Position numbers and translations under genes: made by a program
In this document: positions 48,890-58,960 of the stretch, piece by piece
Numbering within the stretch: the stretch's first letter is position 1
How the letters are laid out: each line of letters begins with the position of its first letter
Notes under the pieces: model-generated
The model's input: only the letters and a program-made list of their open reading frames with translations
What the model was told of the DNA's origin: nothing
The model's database searches: none
NCBI GenBank assembly: GCA_016165875.1
Contig: JABBOT010000009.1
Location: 17,850,790 to 17,914,789 of the forward strand
DNA: 64,000 nucleotides
Source of the DNA: Acanthopleura granulata
Lineage: Eukaryota; Mollusca; Polyplacophora; Chitonida; Chitonidae
Direction: 5' to 3'

Positions 48890-49200
48890 AAAAATGGTTG
48901 AGCGGGCACGCACAGGCCTGTTGACTTTAGCTTTCCCCAAGTCTGGCGTCTTTGAGCCGAGCTCACTGAACCACGGCAAAGGAAATGCCTGGCATCCTGT
49001 AGGAAATGGTTCTAGAAGACAGGATTTTGTATTTCCCCGATTTCAGCATGCAATTCCATGCTTAGGCTTAAACTGCTTGTCCTAAAGGTCTCCATGGCAA
49101 CCAGTCCATCCAGAGGAAAAACATGGCGGCGGAAAACCAAACAGTATGCACTGTGTAAAATGCTTGCATTATGCCGTGAAGGGAATTTCTGTTCCATGTT
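48890..49200. promoter_or_regulatory. Island with X-box and YY1-like motif
   Basis: It contains GTCTCCATGGCAAC (49088-49101), which fits the RFX X-box consensus RYYNYYATRRNRAC at all positions, and then ACATGGCGGCGG about 25 bases on, close to the YY1 consensus. The spacing resembles promoters, but no first exon follows clearly. Confidence 0.25.
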
Positions 49201-49599
49201 GCATGATTGATTGTAATCTTCGTGATCAGATCCCCTGTCATGAAAACAATGCGCCGTGGCTAATGTGTTTGACAGTTGTTAATGTTGGCAGTTCATAATG
49301 TTTGACTTCTTTTCCTGTCACATGCCAGGGTTGACCTTATCGCCAACACACTCACGTTCAAAGTCAATGGTGCTGCCATAAAGCATAATTCCAAACATGA
49401 GGAAATATGTGTTCTCTGGACTCCTCTCATTGTCCCCTTGTTGACACGAAATGTTTGGAATGCTATTCTTTTGTGAGGCAAAGCAAGTCCATTGAGGAAA
49501 TATCATCCCAAGTTTTTTTTTTATTTTCTTTCTCTCTTTTTTTTATGCCTTCTTCGCCCGCCAATTCTGTTTAATTCAGCGTCGCGGATTTGGCTGGGA

Positions 49600-50300
49600 G
49601 AAACTATTGATATTTCTGCCTGAGTGGCTGTAGAGAGATTAAAAGCAGTTCGTCACCTGGGGGTTGGCCATCAGAAAGTAATTGGCAGGAAGGAGATAAT
49701 GGCTGTCCGTGTTTATTTTGCGCAGAGAGCCGGCCAGAAGCGATCCCCCTCAGATCTTCCCGTCTGCTCAGTCTCCCATAATGATGCTTTTCTCCAGAAA
49801 GGAAATTAAAATTCATAGTTGATTATCCTTGAGCGCTTTCCCTCTGAACATCACCACTTAACTCTTGTTTGCTTCCTTTGTATCTGGGAGCAGAGTTATG
49901 GGTGTTGCTGGGCCGGCCATCCACCAGCGATTAGCTAATCATCCTATCCCAGCAGAGTTATCGTCCCAATGTACACGTCTGCCCGAGCACTTGTCTCATA
50001 CCTCAGATGGCTTTAGTGCTCACAGAACGACACCTTAAAGGCGGCTCGAACCAATCAAAGACTGCAGTAGATGGACGACCACCATCAATCCTTATCCACT
50101 TGTGCCCACTATGGATGATGTGCTCTTAACACATTTCCCTGTGGGGCTTGTGCGGAAAAGTGGTCTGGCAGCAGCCCAAGTTTGTCCATAGTCACTGATA
50201 AAGTCACCCCAGGGTGTGCATTGATAGGGATCGCAGCTTTAATAACAGCTTATCAGATGCCTAGCTAATTCCACATAGATCTTGTGGGGATAAAACATCT
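49600..50300. other. Candidate regulatory island with palindrome GATTAGCTAATC
   Basis: About 700 bases of even-composition DNA with GATA-type (GGAGATAATGG), homeodomain (GAAATTAAAATTC) and a perfect 12-bp palindrome GATTAGCTAATC at 49929-49940. No coding frame of note. It lies in the intron between the two microexons. Confidence 0.3.
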
Positions 50301-51299
50301 CTGACCCATTTGGGCTGATTTAGTCATTGATATTGTTAGGTTTTTTTTTTAGCATGCTAACAAGTTTTTTGCTCTGTACCTTATTCCTCAACCTTTTCGC
50401 TTATGGAAGAGCAACTTTCAGTGCGGTTTATGCACATTATTAATTTGATTTTGGAGACAAAGCTTCTTTGGTTGGAATGCCCATTTTCAGGGTTTCAAAA
50501 AAAGGATAATTTTATCAGTCAACACAGAATAACACATCAGAATATGCTTGAATATACACCTTGTAAACATGCGAAGAGGTTGAAGAATTACAGTACTGTA
50601 CATTGAAGGTGTTGGAGCTGGTGGTATTAGCAGGTTTCTATGTGTACGTCCAATAATGCTGTTTTGATTTGTCATTGTCATGCATTCATTTTGGTTTATT
50701 TCCAGAATATTGATTTTTATCGATGTGCAAAAAGTTAATACAAAGGATTGTAGTTCAATTTGCAAAATATGAAAATAAAAAATACGAAGTAAGTTTAAGG
50801 AGCGATTCTGCAGACTTACTGCTGGAGATTTTGTTGCACTGTTAGTGTACTGGCACATGAAGCTGTTAGCTAATTGTGATGGACAACTTGGGTTGGATTT
50901 CTGTGAAGTGTGGTTTGATCAGTCCATCAGTATTACTTCCCCTGCAGTGCAGGGGCTGTTGTGGCTGACATATGAATAATCAGACTTCTGGTCAGCTGTC
51001 AATGTTGATAAGGTTACCATAATTGGCCGGTAACTGCCTATTGAGGGATCACATGACGGGGAGGGGAGAGGAGGTCAGGCGCTGGCAGGCGCTGGTGTGG
51101 CTCCAGCGGCACTGTGCCCGCCTCTCCCTGATTTGCAATCTGTGCAGATACTGTAGCAACCAGTTTCTCCTTTGCGGAAGCCCCATGAATTATAGATGTC
51201 TCTGTAGGCCTTTAATTGCCTGATGTTGTGACATTGATAGCTTGATCATATTTCATTTGAGGTTGTGAATGCCTGTTTGCACGTCATGTGAGCACGCAG

Positions 51300-52175
51300 C
51301 AGCTCGGGAAGGGTTAGAGAGGATGCAGAGGGTTGTGGTTAGGAGTGATTCACACACAACATGGAAAGGCAGGAGAAAGGGAGGGTGGAGACAGAGGTGT
51401 ATTTAGGGGTGATTCACTCACAGGATAGGAGAGTTAGAGACAGGGAGTATGCAGACTGTGGTGTATTCAGGAGAATTCACACACAACATGGGAGAGTTAG
51501 AGACAAGGTGGGTGGAGACAGGTGTATTTAGGAGTAATTCACACACAACATGGGAGAGTTAGAGACAAGGTGGGTGGAGACAGGTGTATTTAGGAGTAAT
51601 TCACACACAACATGGGAGAGTTAGAGACAAGGTGGGTGGAGACAGAGGTGTATTTAGGGATGATTCACTCACAGGATAGGAGAGTTAGAGACAGGGAGTG
51701 TGCAGACTGTGGTGTATTTAGGAGTAATTCACACACAACATGGGAGGGTTAGAGACAAGGTGGGTGGAGACAGAGGTGTATTTAGGAGTAATTCACACAC
51801 AACATGGGAGAGTTAGAGACAAGGTGGGTGGAGACAGAGGTGTATTTAGGAGTAATTCACACACAACATGGGAGAGTTAGAGACAAGGTGGGTGGAGACA
51901 GAGGTGTATTTAGGGGTGATTCACACACAGGATAGGAGAGTTAGAGACAGGGAGTGTGCAGACTGTGGTGTATTTAGGAGTAATTCACACACAACATGGG
52001 AGAGTTAGAGACAAGGTGGGTGGAGACAGGTGTATTTAGAAGCCATTCACACACAGGATGGGAGGGTTACAGAGAGGGAAGATGCAGACAAAGGTGTATT
52101 TAGGGGTGATTCACACATAGCATACACGTAGGAGGGTTATGGAGGGGGAGGGTGCAGACAGAGGTGTAATTTGAG
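51300..52175 (+). repeat. 62/64-bp minisatellite, about 13 copies, with higher-order pattern
   Basis: The unit contains GGAGAGTTAGAGACAAGGTG and AGGAGTAATTCACACACAAC. A 2-bp indel (ACAGAGGTG versus ACAGGTG) gives 64- and 62-bp forms. A variant unit with GGATAGGAGAG and GTGCAGACTGTGG recurs near 51424, 51674 and 51931, that is, every fourth unit, so the array grew by copying four-unit blocks. Confidence 0.92.
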
Positions 52176-52192
52176 ATTCCAGGTTTACTTGT

Positions 52193-52221
52193 CATTGGAT
52201 CATTATCATTGGATCATTATG
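52193..52221 (+). repeat. 14-bp direct duplication (TCATTGGATCATTA)
   Basis: Two adjacent copies of the same word; minor slippage product. Confidence 0.7.
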
Positions 52222-53051
52222 TTCATGTCACATTCAATTCCGATACAAAAGAGTGTTAACAAACAGTACAGTACACATTTGTTTACATTGTGTTCATTTT
52301 CTGCAAATTTTTACCTCAGTTAAAAGGAAGAGCGAGTATGTTCATACTGTATTGAATGAGTCACTTGATTTCTAACAGAAATATACTTCCTCTTTTGTAT
52401 TGAAACTACATTATGCATTCAGGCTCCATGTTTTTGTTTTTTTTGTGTGTCTGTGTGTGTTTTTATTTTACGAGGGTGGAATAAGAGCATTCTACTCGTT
52501 CGGCCTTGTGGTGTGAAAAAAGAAAATACTGAGCATAAAATGTTGAAATGCTTTTTTTAAGCCACCAAACAGAATAGGATTACACAAAATTTATGTCCAA
52601 CCAAACAAGAGGCGAGCTAAAAGTAAAAGTATTAATTTCTTCCCCAGTTTGTAAGAGTGACATACGAACAAGTAGTGATGAATTACAAGCCAATAACCCC
52701 CCCCCCCTTGGGGACCCAAGGAACCTTAGACTGTTGGGTTGGCTGTGCCTTACCCTGGGGAGGCTGGGTATACTGACGGAATATCTGGTGAGACAATGAG
52801 TAGCCAGGAGAAAGAGGAAGATAACCTGACGTTATCCTCACTGACCCAAATTGAATGTCGGATTACATGTAGCATAGTGTAGGTTTATCTCCCAGGTACC
52901 CACCAGAGATCAATGGCCAATACTGAGTGTCCCGCCTGTCTTGACAGTGTTTGGATCTGTGGTCAGTATGGACTGACCACTCAGTCTCCGGTCGAACAGG
53001 AACGTGCCGCAGCAAGGCCTCAGGCACAAGTTTTACGGTTGTTAAGCTTAC

Positions 53052-53213
53052 ATGACTTTGGCTGAAGTGTTTGCAGAGGATTTAAGTCTAGAGGAGGTGC
53101 GTTTGACTATTCACTTGGGTAAGGCAGTCAATTGTCCTAACCCAGATCAGGGGCTACTAAGACCTTGTTATTTGGCAATACTTCACAATCAGCCTTCGAG
53201 TGCGGCATACTAG
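53052..53213 (+). other. Unrecognised 53-codon open frame
   Basis: Starts MTLAEVFAEDLSLEEVRLTI and includes GKAVNCPNPDQGLLRP. The acidic/hydrophobic spacing looks helical and coding-like, in a GC-richer patch 340 bases before the second microexon. It is not AUTS2-like, and I cannot name it. The surrounding 52840-53230 and 53820-54350 patches may be remains of a retroelement. Confidence 0.2.
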
Positions 53214-53555
53214 ACACCAGGGGCTTGTTGTGGAGAGCAAGTTAGAGGTGCAATTCTGAATAAAGGTCTCCAGTTGTATGTTAATGGCCACTGGTTGCGC
53301 CAGACGAACTGAGGGACTTTGTGCTTGTAACTCTGGCTAATGCGGTTGACCCGCCTCGGGCCGCTGGTCTAACATGTTATTATAGGGGAGGAAAGATGGA
53401 TGAGTTCACACCTCGTAGTGATTGGTCCTCGATCAACATCACCCCGAGGAGCGGATCGCTGGCTATCCCACAATCCTAGTTGTCTTCGGCACGGTGGTGG
53501 AGCAGCCATTGCCTCCTCGTCCAATATTCATGAGCATTGTTTTGTTTCGTTGCAG

Positions 53556-53585
53556 TGTGACAGTGAGCCCAGTGATGATGACCGG
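53556..53585 (+). CDS. AUTS2: AUTS2-family 30-nt microexon CDSEPSDDDR
   Basis: A second 30-nt, phase 0-0 exon, with acceptor TTGTTTCGTTGCAG/TGT and donor CGG/GTGAGT. It encodes CDSEPSDDDR, which lines up with CDSDSDQEEK of AUTS2 and CDSESGPDDK of FBRSL1: same Cys-Asp-Ser start, acidic body and final basic residue, same ten-residue length. The serine before DDD fits the casein kinase 2 consensus (S-x-x-D/E), notable because CK2 is a known partner of vertebrate AUTS2 in PRC1; that link is inference. In vertebrates the next residues are A-S-D-A-S-S-E-K-L-F. I looked for an exon encoding these between 53586 and 64000 and did not find it, so the next exon is probably beyond the window. Confidence 0.85.
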
Positions 53586-53778
53586 GTGAGTACAATTGAA
53601 ACGTTTTGTCAGTTGGGTGTTTGTACCGTGTGTCTCGTCCTGTCTTGCTTTTGTCTTGTCCGTCCCACAGTGCTCTGTGGACATAAGACATTTTTTTTGC
53701 CAGTTGTACTGTGAGAGTTTTCTGTTGAGATGTTTATACTTGGCATTAAATGAACTGAGGGAGTTTACAGGCTAAGAA

Positions 53779-53779
<1 letters not shown>

Positions 53780-53812
<33 letters not shown>
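53780..53812 (+). repeat. (GGCT)n tetranucleotide tract
   Basis: About eight uninterrupted GGCT units, 195 bases after the second microexon. Confidence 0.9.
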
Positions 53813-55248
53813 TGACTCAACTAGGCCCACAGCCAGCCATAGGCCAAGAACAACTCACTACTACTAGTGGGCTGGAACAAGACCCAGGCCACCGACAGGA
53901 CCAGTCCTGACCTCGCCTGACAGAGGAGTCATAGCTGGACCCTACCCACATATCACACCCTGTTACAAACGTCTTTGTGCGCCCTAAGTGGGCAAACCAG
54001 TACCCTGAAGAATAAGGTTTCAGCAGGCACCCTTTTGTCACCGTCTTTATCTTGTCCCCCCATTAGTTTGAATGGGGTCTGTTTTCCCTGTTGTTTTGTG
54101 TACAAATGTGGGCGACCTGCGAACAAGTGGGTCAGTGACGCCAAAGGGAGAAGCACTAACTCGGCTACCTCGTGGGCATTCATGTAAGTGACCCGTGTGG
54201 GGACTCATGTGTGACCACAGAAGGGTGAGCGAGCATGAGGCCGTGCGCACGTGTGTATGTTGGTACACAGGTGACCCAAAAGTCTTACCTGCGAGCTTTT
54301 TTGTTGGTGATGTGTACTTCATACCAGTGACGACGATTCTGCTTCGTTGGTAAAGTTTGTGGAATGACCAGCGACCACGTGTTTATACAGTTGGTGGACG
54401 TGAAGGAGGATACATGTACCTGTGTCTGTGTTACATATGTCCTAAGGAGCAAGTTTCCAATGCTTCTGTATTGCTTTCGTGACGCGGTTCATGCCTGAAC
54501 TCTATTGCCGTTATACCGTGAGTAGAATACCCACACCTACATGTAATTCTTTGACGTCACTGTATGGAGAGGTGCCAAAAAGGGCTCATTTTTGTCTGGT
54601 GGTTTTCTTACTGTGGATAGTTGTTGTTCATTCATTCAGGCACAAATGTCGGTAACACAGACATAAGCAGCACAAATGTCATTTTCTAGCTCTCCAATAA
54701 ACTGTGTATGCTTGAAAGTTGAAAGCCCTTTCAGCGGATGGGAATCTGTCTCTGCCTTAATGTTACACTCGTTCTGTTATAACGAAAAATAGTTGAAGTT
54801 ACGAAGCGAACAGAGCCTGCGAGATGTAAATGAATTAGTCCTTATTTGTAAGCCAGTGCAAACCTTTCAGAAAGCAATGAATATTGAAGCAACCCTTAAC
54901 AAGACACATCAACAGGGTGGCTTCTTGAGTGTACATGTATGTATGAGCAGGATAAAGGGGGGTAATAAGACACTGGTGTTCTTTGTTTTGTGAAGCGACA
55001 CGCTGCTGTGTGGTCATATGAATATTTTCATTTATAAATCTCAGCTGCGGTGTAATTAATTCACCGCATGCCGTAGGGTGACATTTATTCATAGTATGGT
55101 ATGCATGGAACCTGTAGATAGGCCTATTCGCTTGACACATCCAGTTTGTGTACTGTGTGTTAATGTGAAAGTCTTCAAATGGCACACATACATATGCCAG
55201 ATGTGTTTGGCAGGCTGCAAATTACAGATTGGCAGGAAGTGGCTAGCA

Positions 55249-55348
55249 AAGTATATTCTGTGAAAATACATGTAGTATTAGCCCTGGCTAAAGAAATCAA
55301 GTATATTCTGTGAAAACATATGTAGTATTAGCCCGGGCTAAAGAATTG
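55249..55348 (+). repeat. 50-bp tandem duplication, two copies
   Basis: Copies begin AAGTATATTCTGTGAAAA and contain TGTAGTATTAGCCC; a partial third (AAGTATTGGATGTG) follows. The second copy differs at a few positions. Confidence 0.85.
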
Positions 55349-55949
55349 AAGTATTGGATGTGCAAAATTATGATTCTGTAATATTCAAGATTTGGGCCAG
55401 ATTTTTATAGCTATACAATTTCTTTTTTTTTTTTTCTTATTTCATTGGGCGTTAATACTGTGATGAAAAACAGTTTAAACACGTGTGGTAGTGTTCAGGA
55501 TTTTGAGTGAAGGAAACTCAAGAAGAGAATGTAGGAAACCTCCGTCCATGGATAGATACATGGCAAAGGACCTGACAGAAGGCTGCCGTAGAATCATGAC
55601 GAGGTGTATTATGAAGTCACCTTCCCTAATTCTTGCACCCTTTGCAGATATGAAGGAGCCATTTTCAGTGGGATTTTCTGAACTTTAGTGAGTTGATATT
55701 GGAGTCAAAACTACATTGGTTGGGATGGAGAATTTCAAGGCTTCATTAAAAGTATAATTTTATCAGTCTGCTCAGAATAATGTCCTCCAAATATCCTTGG
55801 ATAAAGGTCTCCCAAACATTTGAAAAAGGTCAAAGACATAATGACATAATTTTATTGTGAATAAGTTCTCTTTTTGCAAGAGAGAATTGATTGATGTGTG
55901 CATATATACAGTCTCACAGCTATTGCCACAAGTAGGTTTATGTCATCGT

Positions 55950-56060
55950 TGGTCATGGCTAAGAGGTTAGGATGCTTGTCTTGTCATCTATAGGATACAG
56001 GAGTTGTTGGTTCAACCCTAGCTGTGCACAGAGAATAGACACAATATTCAGCTGCCTGTT
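55950..56060 (+). mobile_element. tRNA-like head of a SINE or tRNA relic
   Basis: TGGCTAAGAGG (55955-55965) fits the A box, and GGTTCAACCCT (56009-56019) fits the B box at ten of eleven positions, 54 bases apart. No acceptor stem could be paired, so it is not called a functional tRNA. Confidence 0.4.
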
Positions 56061-56907
56061 TGTAAATTCAGTATTTATATGAATTCCTTTGAGTAAGTCT
56101 TGCTTAAATGTCCTGTTCAGGTAAAATTCTTAAAGGTTCCCTGAAGAGGGTGATCGGAGAAGTAGAGTATCCCATGTCTTCATGTCATATGGTGGCATAC
56201 CTGGATTACTTGGCTGATGCAGAAGTCGGAAAGGAAACTTGCTGTGGTCCAGCTGGGGTCTTGAAGTTTATTTGGATTTGAAGGGTTTTTAAGTGATTGA
56301 AAATCAATGCTTTGTTGAGTTTGATTGTTTCATGCATATAACATTTGCCCAAAATGGGACTCCTTGAGTAGTGTACGTCTTGTGGATTTTTTGATCTGAA
56401 TGTCTATATTGATTTTTCCAGAGATTGCTCAGAAAATTTTCTTTTATCTTCATTTTTTAACTAGCAAATGGTTCTGAAAAATCAACTGCTGTCAGAAAGA
56501 AAAAGATGTGTTAAACCAGTGGCTTGTGCTGTCTTGTGGCAATTTCAGGTGAAAAAGCCATTTTCTGAGCATTCGTGTTCTTTCTGGAGAGCATATAGTC
56601 TACTCCTTCCCGGTACAACGTTAAACTACAATTTGGCCGCACCAAGTTTTTGTGCTTATTGCCTACTTTAACCGGCAATTGGTTTTGAATCCATTCTGGA
56701 GCCTCAACCGGGATAGCATGGTCAGTTTTTTCCCCCATCGTTAATAAAAGGCCGAATGTAGGCTTGTCATTCTGTGGAAAATGGAAGCTGGCAATTATTG
56801 GCATTACGTCAAAAAGATGACAGATATTCATTACCTGGAAATCTTGAGCTAAAAGTCAATGGGTTTCATGCAGAGATGTTATTTTCAGGCGAAAAGAAAA
56901 AAAGCAT

Positions 56908-57112
56908 TGTAAATGACATAAAATTTCGCCCACAACTAAGTGAGATGTTTTTCCTGATACTGATGTATGTAAAAGGAGGGTTAATGTTTGTTTGGAATTG
57001 CATCACATCCTGTGGGAGGAAAATGTAAGTTTTAGCCCCATAGGTGATATTTTATGACATTTATTTCCCTTAAGAATGCACTATTTCGGGGGTTAACTTT
57101 AGGTTATTTACT
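56908..57112. mobile_element. Inverted-repeat (MITE-like) element, copy 3
   Basis: Left end GTAAATGACATAAAATTTCG, right end TTCGGGGGTTAACTTTAGGT followed by TATTTAC. The interior includes ATTTATTTCCCTTAAGAATG, comparable with the other copies. Confidence 0.55.
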
Positions 57113-57439
57113 ATATATTGCACCAGCCGAACTTTAGTTTGGGTGTCAGTGTCATATTCAAGATGCTTTTTGACCTGCCTTGGATGACCTGAGGAAGTAC
57201 TATGGTCAGTTGTACTACTGCCCTAAAATTAGGATTACATGTAGTTTATACATGTTTATGTTGCAATATTTTAAAATATTACTTTCATATGTTACATGTG
57301 CATATACATTAACACCTGTCTCTGGTTTTACTCTTTGCGCTGTAGTCTTTCATATGTAAATAATTTCACTTAGTCCTGTAGAAATATATATATATCAGCA
57401 TTGTCAGAGTTGACTGGAAGGGCCGGAATGACTGTATGA

Positions 57440-57640
57440 TGGCAAAATTGTGTCGATTGTTTAGCGTGACCAATTAATTCCTGGACAACAGGCTGGTTTG
57501 ATACTGTGTTTATGGAGCCGGTTAATAAGATAATGCCGTAGCGTGGTAGCAGTGAAATGGGCCCAAATCAAGGAGACAGCGGCAAAGCTGCTCTTTAGGA
57601 GAAAGCCGTTTGCAGAATTTATGGGCCGGTAATGATCGCC
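57440..57640. other. Candidate regulatory island with AATTAATT and AATAAGATAAT cores
   Basis: Dense transcription-factor-like words (GACCAATTAATTCC, GTTAATAAGATAATG, GGGCCGGTAATGATCG) in a block lacking the T-runs of the neighbouring intron. No protein frame is supported. Confidence 0.3.
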
Positions 57641-58179
57641 ATGACGATATTCCTACATGCAACGCTTTTTATGAGGCTGAGTTACTTGTGCAGTATGAGT
57701 AATGTAAGCCTATTGGACACGGTCGATAAACTGCCTGTTCTGTTCCAGATTGTGGATTTGGCGATGATGGGACAAAAAAAAAGAAAGAAGAAAAAAATAC
57801 GTCCTCAGTGGTAATCTGCCAATTTGGCATGCTTGATTGTTCCATCAACTTCATTACTGCTGATGTTGTTGTTGTTTTTCACTGGCATATGTGCATTGAG
57901 GGGGAAAAGATGAAACAAATTCTCCCCAAGGCGGTTTCAGAAGATGCTAGGAATGTGATGATTTATTTGTCCTCCTTAGGATTAACATAGTTTAGCTTTT
58001 TTTTGCTCTTTCTAACTCTCTGTATAGCAAATGCAGATGTATTTAGCTATGGTTAGTCGTGAAGGTGGTTTTAAAGTTTAGACACACCAGTTATCGGAAG
58101 GATTGCAATAGAGGTGTTTAGATGCAGACTGCCATTCTCTGATCTTTTCATTTTTTTTTTTTTTTTTTTATTGGCCGAG

Positions 58180-58960
58180 AAAATGAGTCATAAATTCCCA
58201 TTTTCTCCCCGTCTGCGTTTTTTCGCCCACCCTCCTGAGATGTAGTTCAGTTCAGAATATCCCGTCGTTATTCTGTATCAGGGAGTGTGGCGGCTTTTAT
58301 TGACAATTTGACATAACATTTGGCCGGTCCCTACAGTGCTGTTAGTAATAGAGCTCTCTGTCTAAGGGCCGTCCAGGGGGGGTGGGGGGGTAGGCAGGCG
58401 GTGCAGCCGTACACTAAGAAACGCCCGCAGCCCCGCAACTTCTCACCAGGCTAGACATTAAGATGAGGGCATTAAGGGAATTAGCGTCGGACGAGCAAGG
58501 AAAAGGTATACAGCCACGTCGACTCCGCTACTCAGCGAAAACCTCGTTTTAATGCGTGTTGGCACAAACGCTGACACTTAAGGTCTCCCGGGAGCTTGTG
58601 AAATAAAGTTGCGCTTGGCCACGGAAAAATAACCAAAATACATCAGCTCACATTTGCCGGTCCGGCGAGGGAAGTTGATTGTAATTGGAATGAGTACGGG
58701 TACTTGGGACGTGCAGCAGGTGGAGGTTTTTACTCCCTCATGACAGGCTAAATGGAATTTTAGGCTTAAATTTGATTTTCCCGACCAAGCCTGAATTTCC
58801 CTTGGGTTGTTAATCTAAAGCCATTACTAGCTACTACTGTAATCCATTAGAAGGGGTCTAATACCTTTGGCCGCTGTTCTCATGCCGGGTTTTTGCCGCG
58901 GTAAACCGCTATCCTCGTGCCTAGCCTTGTCGCTGACTGGGATTGCATGGAAGCGGGTAC
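58180..58960. other. Long candidate regulatory island with G-tract
   Basis: The largest even-composition block of the window, with many CpGs. It includes a double G7 tract, CAGCAGGTGG (an E-box of Snail/ZEB type), GATTGTAATTGG, GTTAATCTAAAGCC and GTAATCCATTAG, the last holding a K50-type TAATCC core. It resembles a vertebrate-style developmental enhancer in density of motifs. Sequence conservation could not be checked. Confidence 0.35.
58376..58399 (+). other. G-quadruplex-prone tract
   Basis: Seven Gs, a T, seven Gs, then TAGGCAGG. Enough G-runs are present for an intramolecular quadruplex on the plus strand, or on RNA from the host gene. Confidence 0.4.

Larger units (their letters stand above)
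46847..53555 (+). other. AUTS2: 6.7-kb intron between the two microexons
   Basis: Runs from GTAAGT at 46847 to GTTGCAG ending at 53555. It contains the candidate regulatory islands at 48890-49200 and 49600-50300, the 62/64-bp minisatellite at about 51300-52175, and a GC-richer, coding-like but unrecognised patch at 52840-53230. The remainder, such as 47170-48880, is AT-rich with nothing identifiable. Confidence 0.6.
13015..53585 (+). other. AUTS2: AUTS2-family gene, partial (four exons visible)
   Basis: Gene span covering the four exons I can support; the gene continues beyond the window on the 3' side and probably on the 5' side. Every exon is a multiple of three, starts and ends in phase 0, and has AG/GT borders. 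The last three encode SRSTSRDQLSD, GSTHSSIGYL and CDSEPSDDDR in the order found in vertebrate AUTS2 and FBRSL1. Vertebrate AUTS2 is a nuclear regulator that binds a PCGF3/5-type Polycomb PRC1 complex, with CK2 and p300, and turns it toward activation. It also has a reported cytoplasmic role in Rac-dependent neurite growth. The Drosophila relative is tay bridge. Function here is inferred from family membership only. Vertebrates have three paralogues (AUTS2, FBRSL1, FBRS), so in an invertebrate this is best read as the pre-duplication orthologue. Confidence 0.8.

Noticed and set aside
55955..56019. Functional tRNA gene
   Set aside because: A- and B-box-like words are present, but I could not pair an acceptor stem or a credible anticodon arm; more likely a SINE head.
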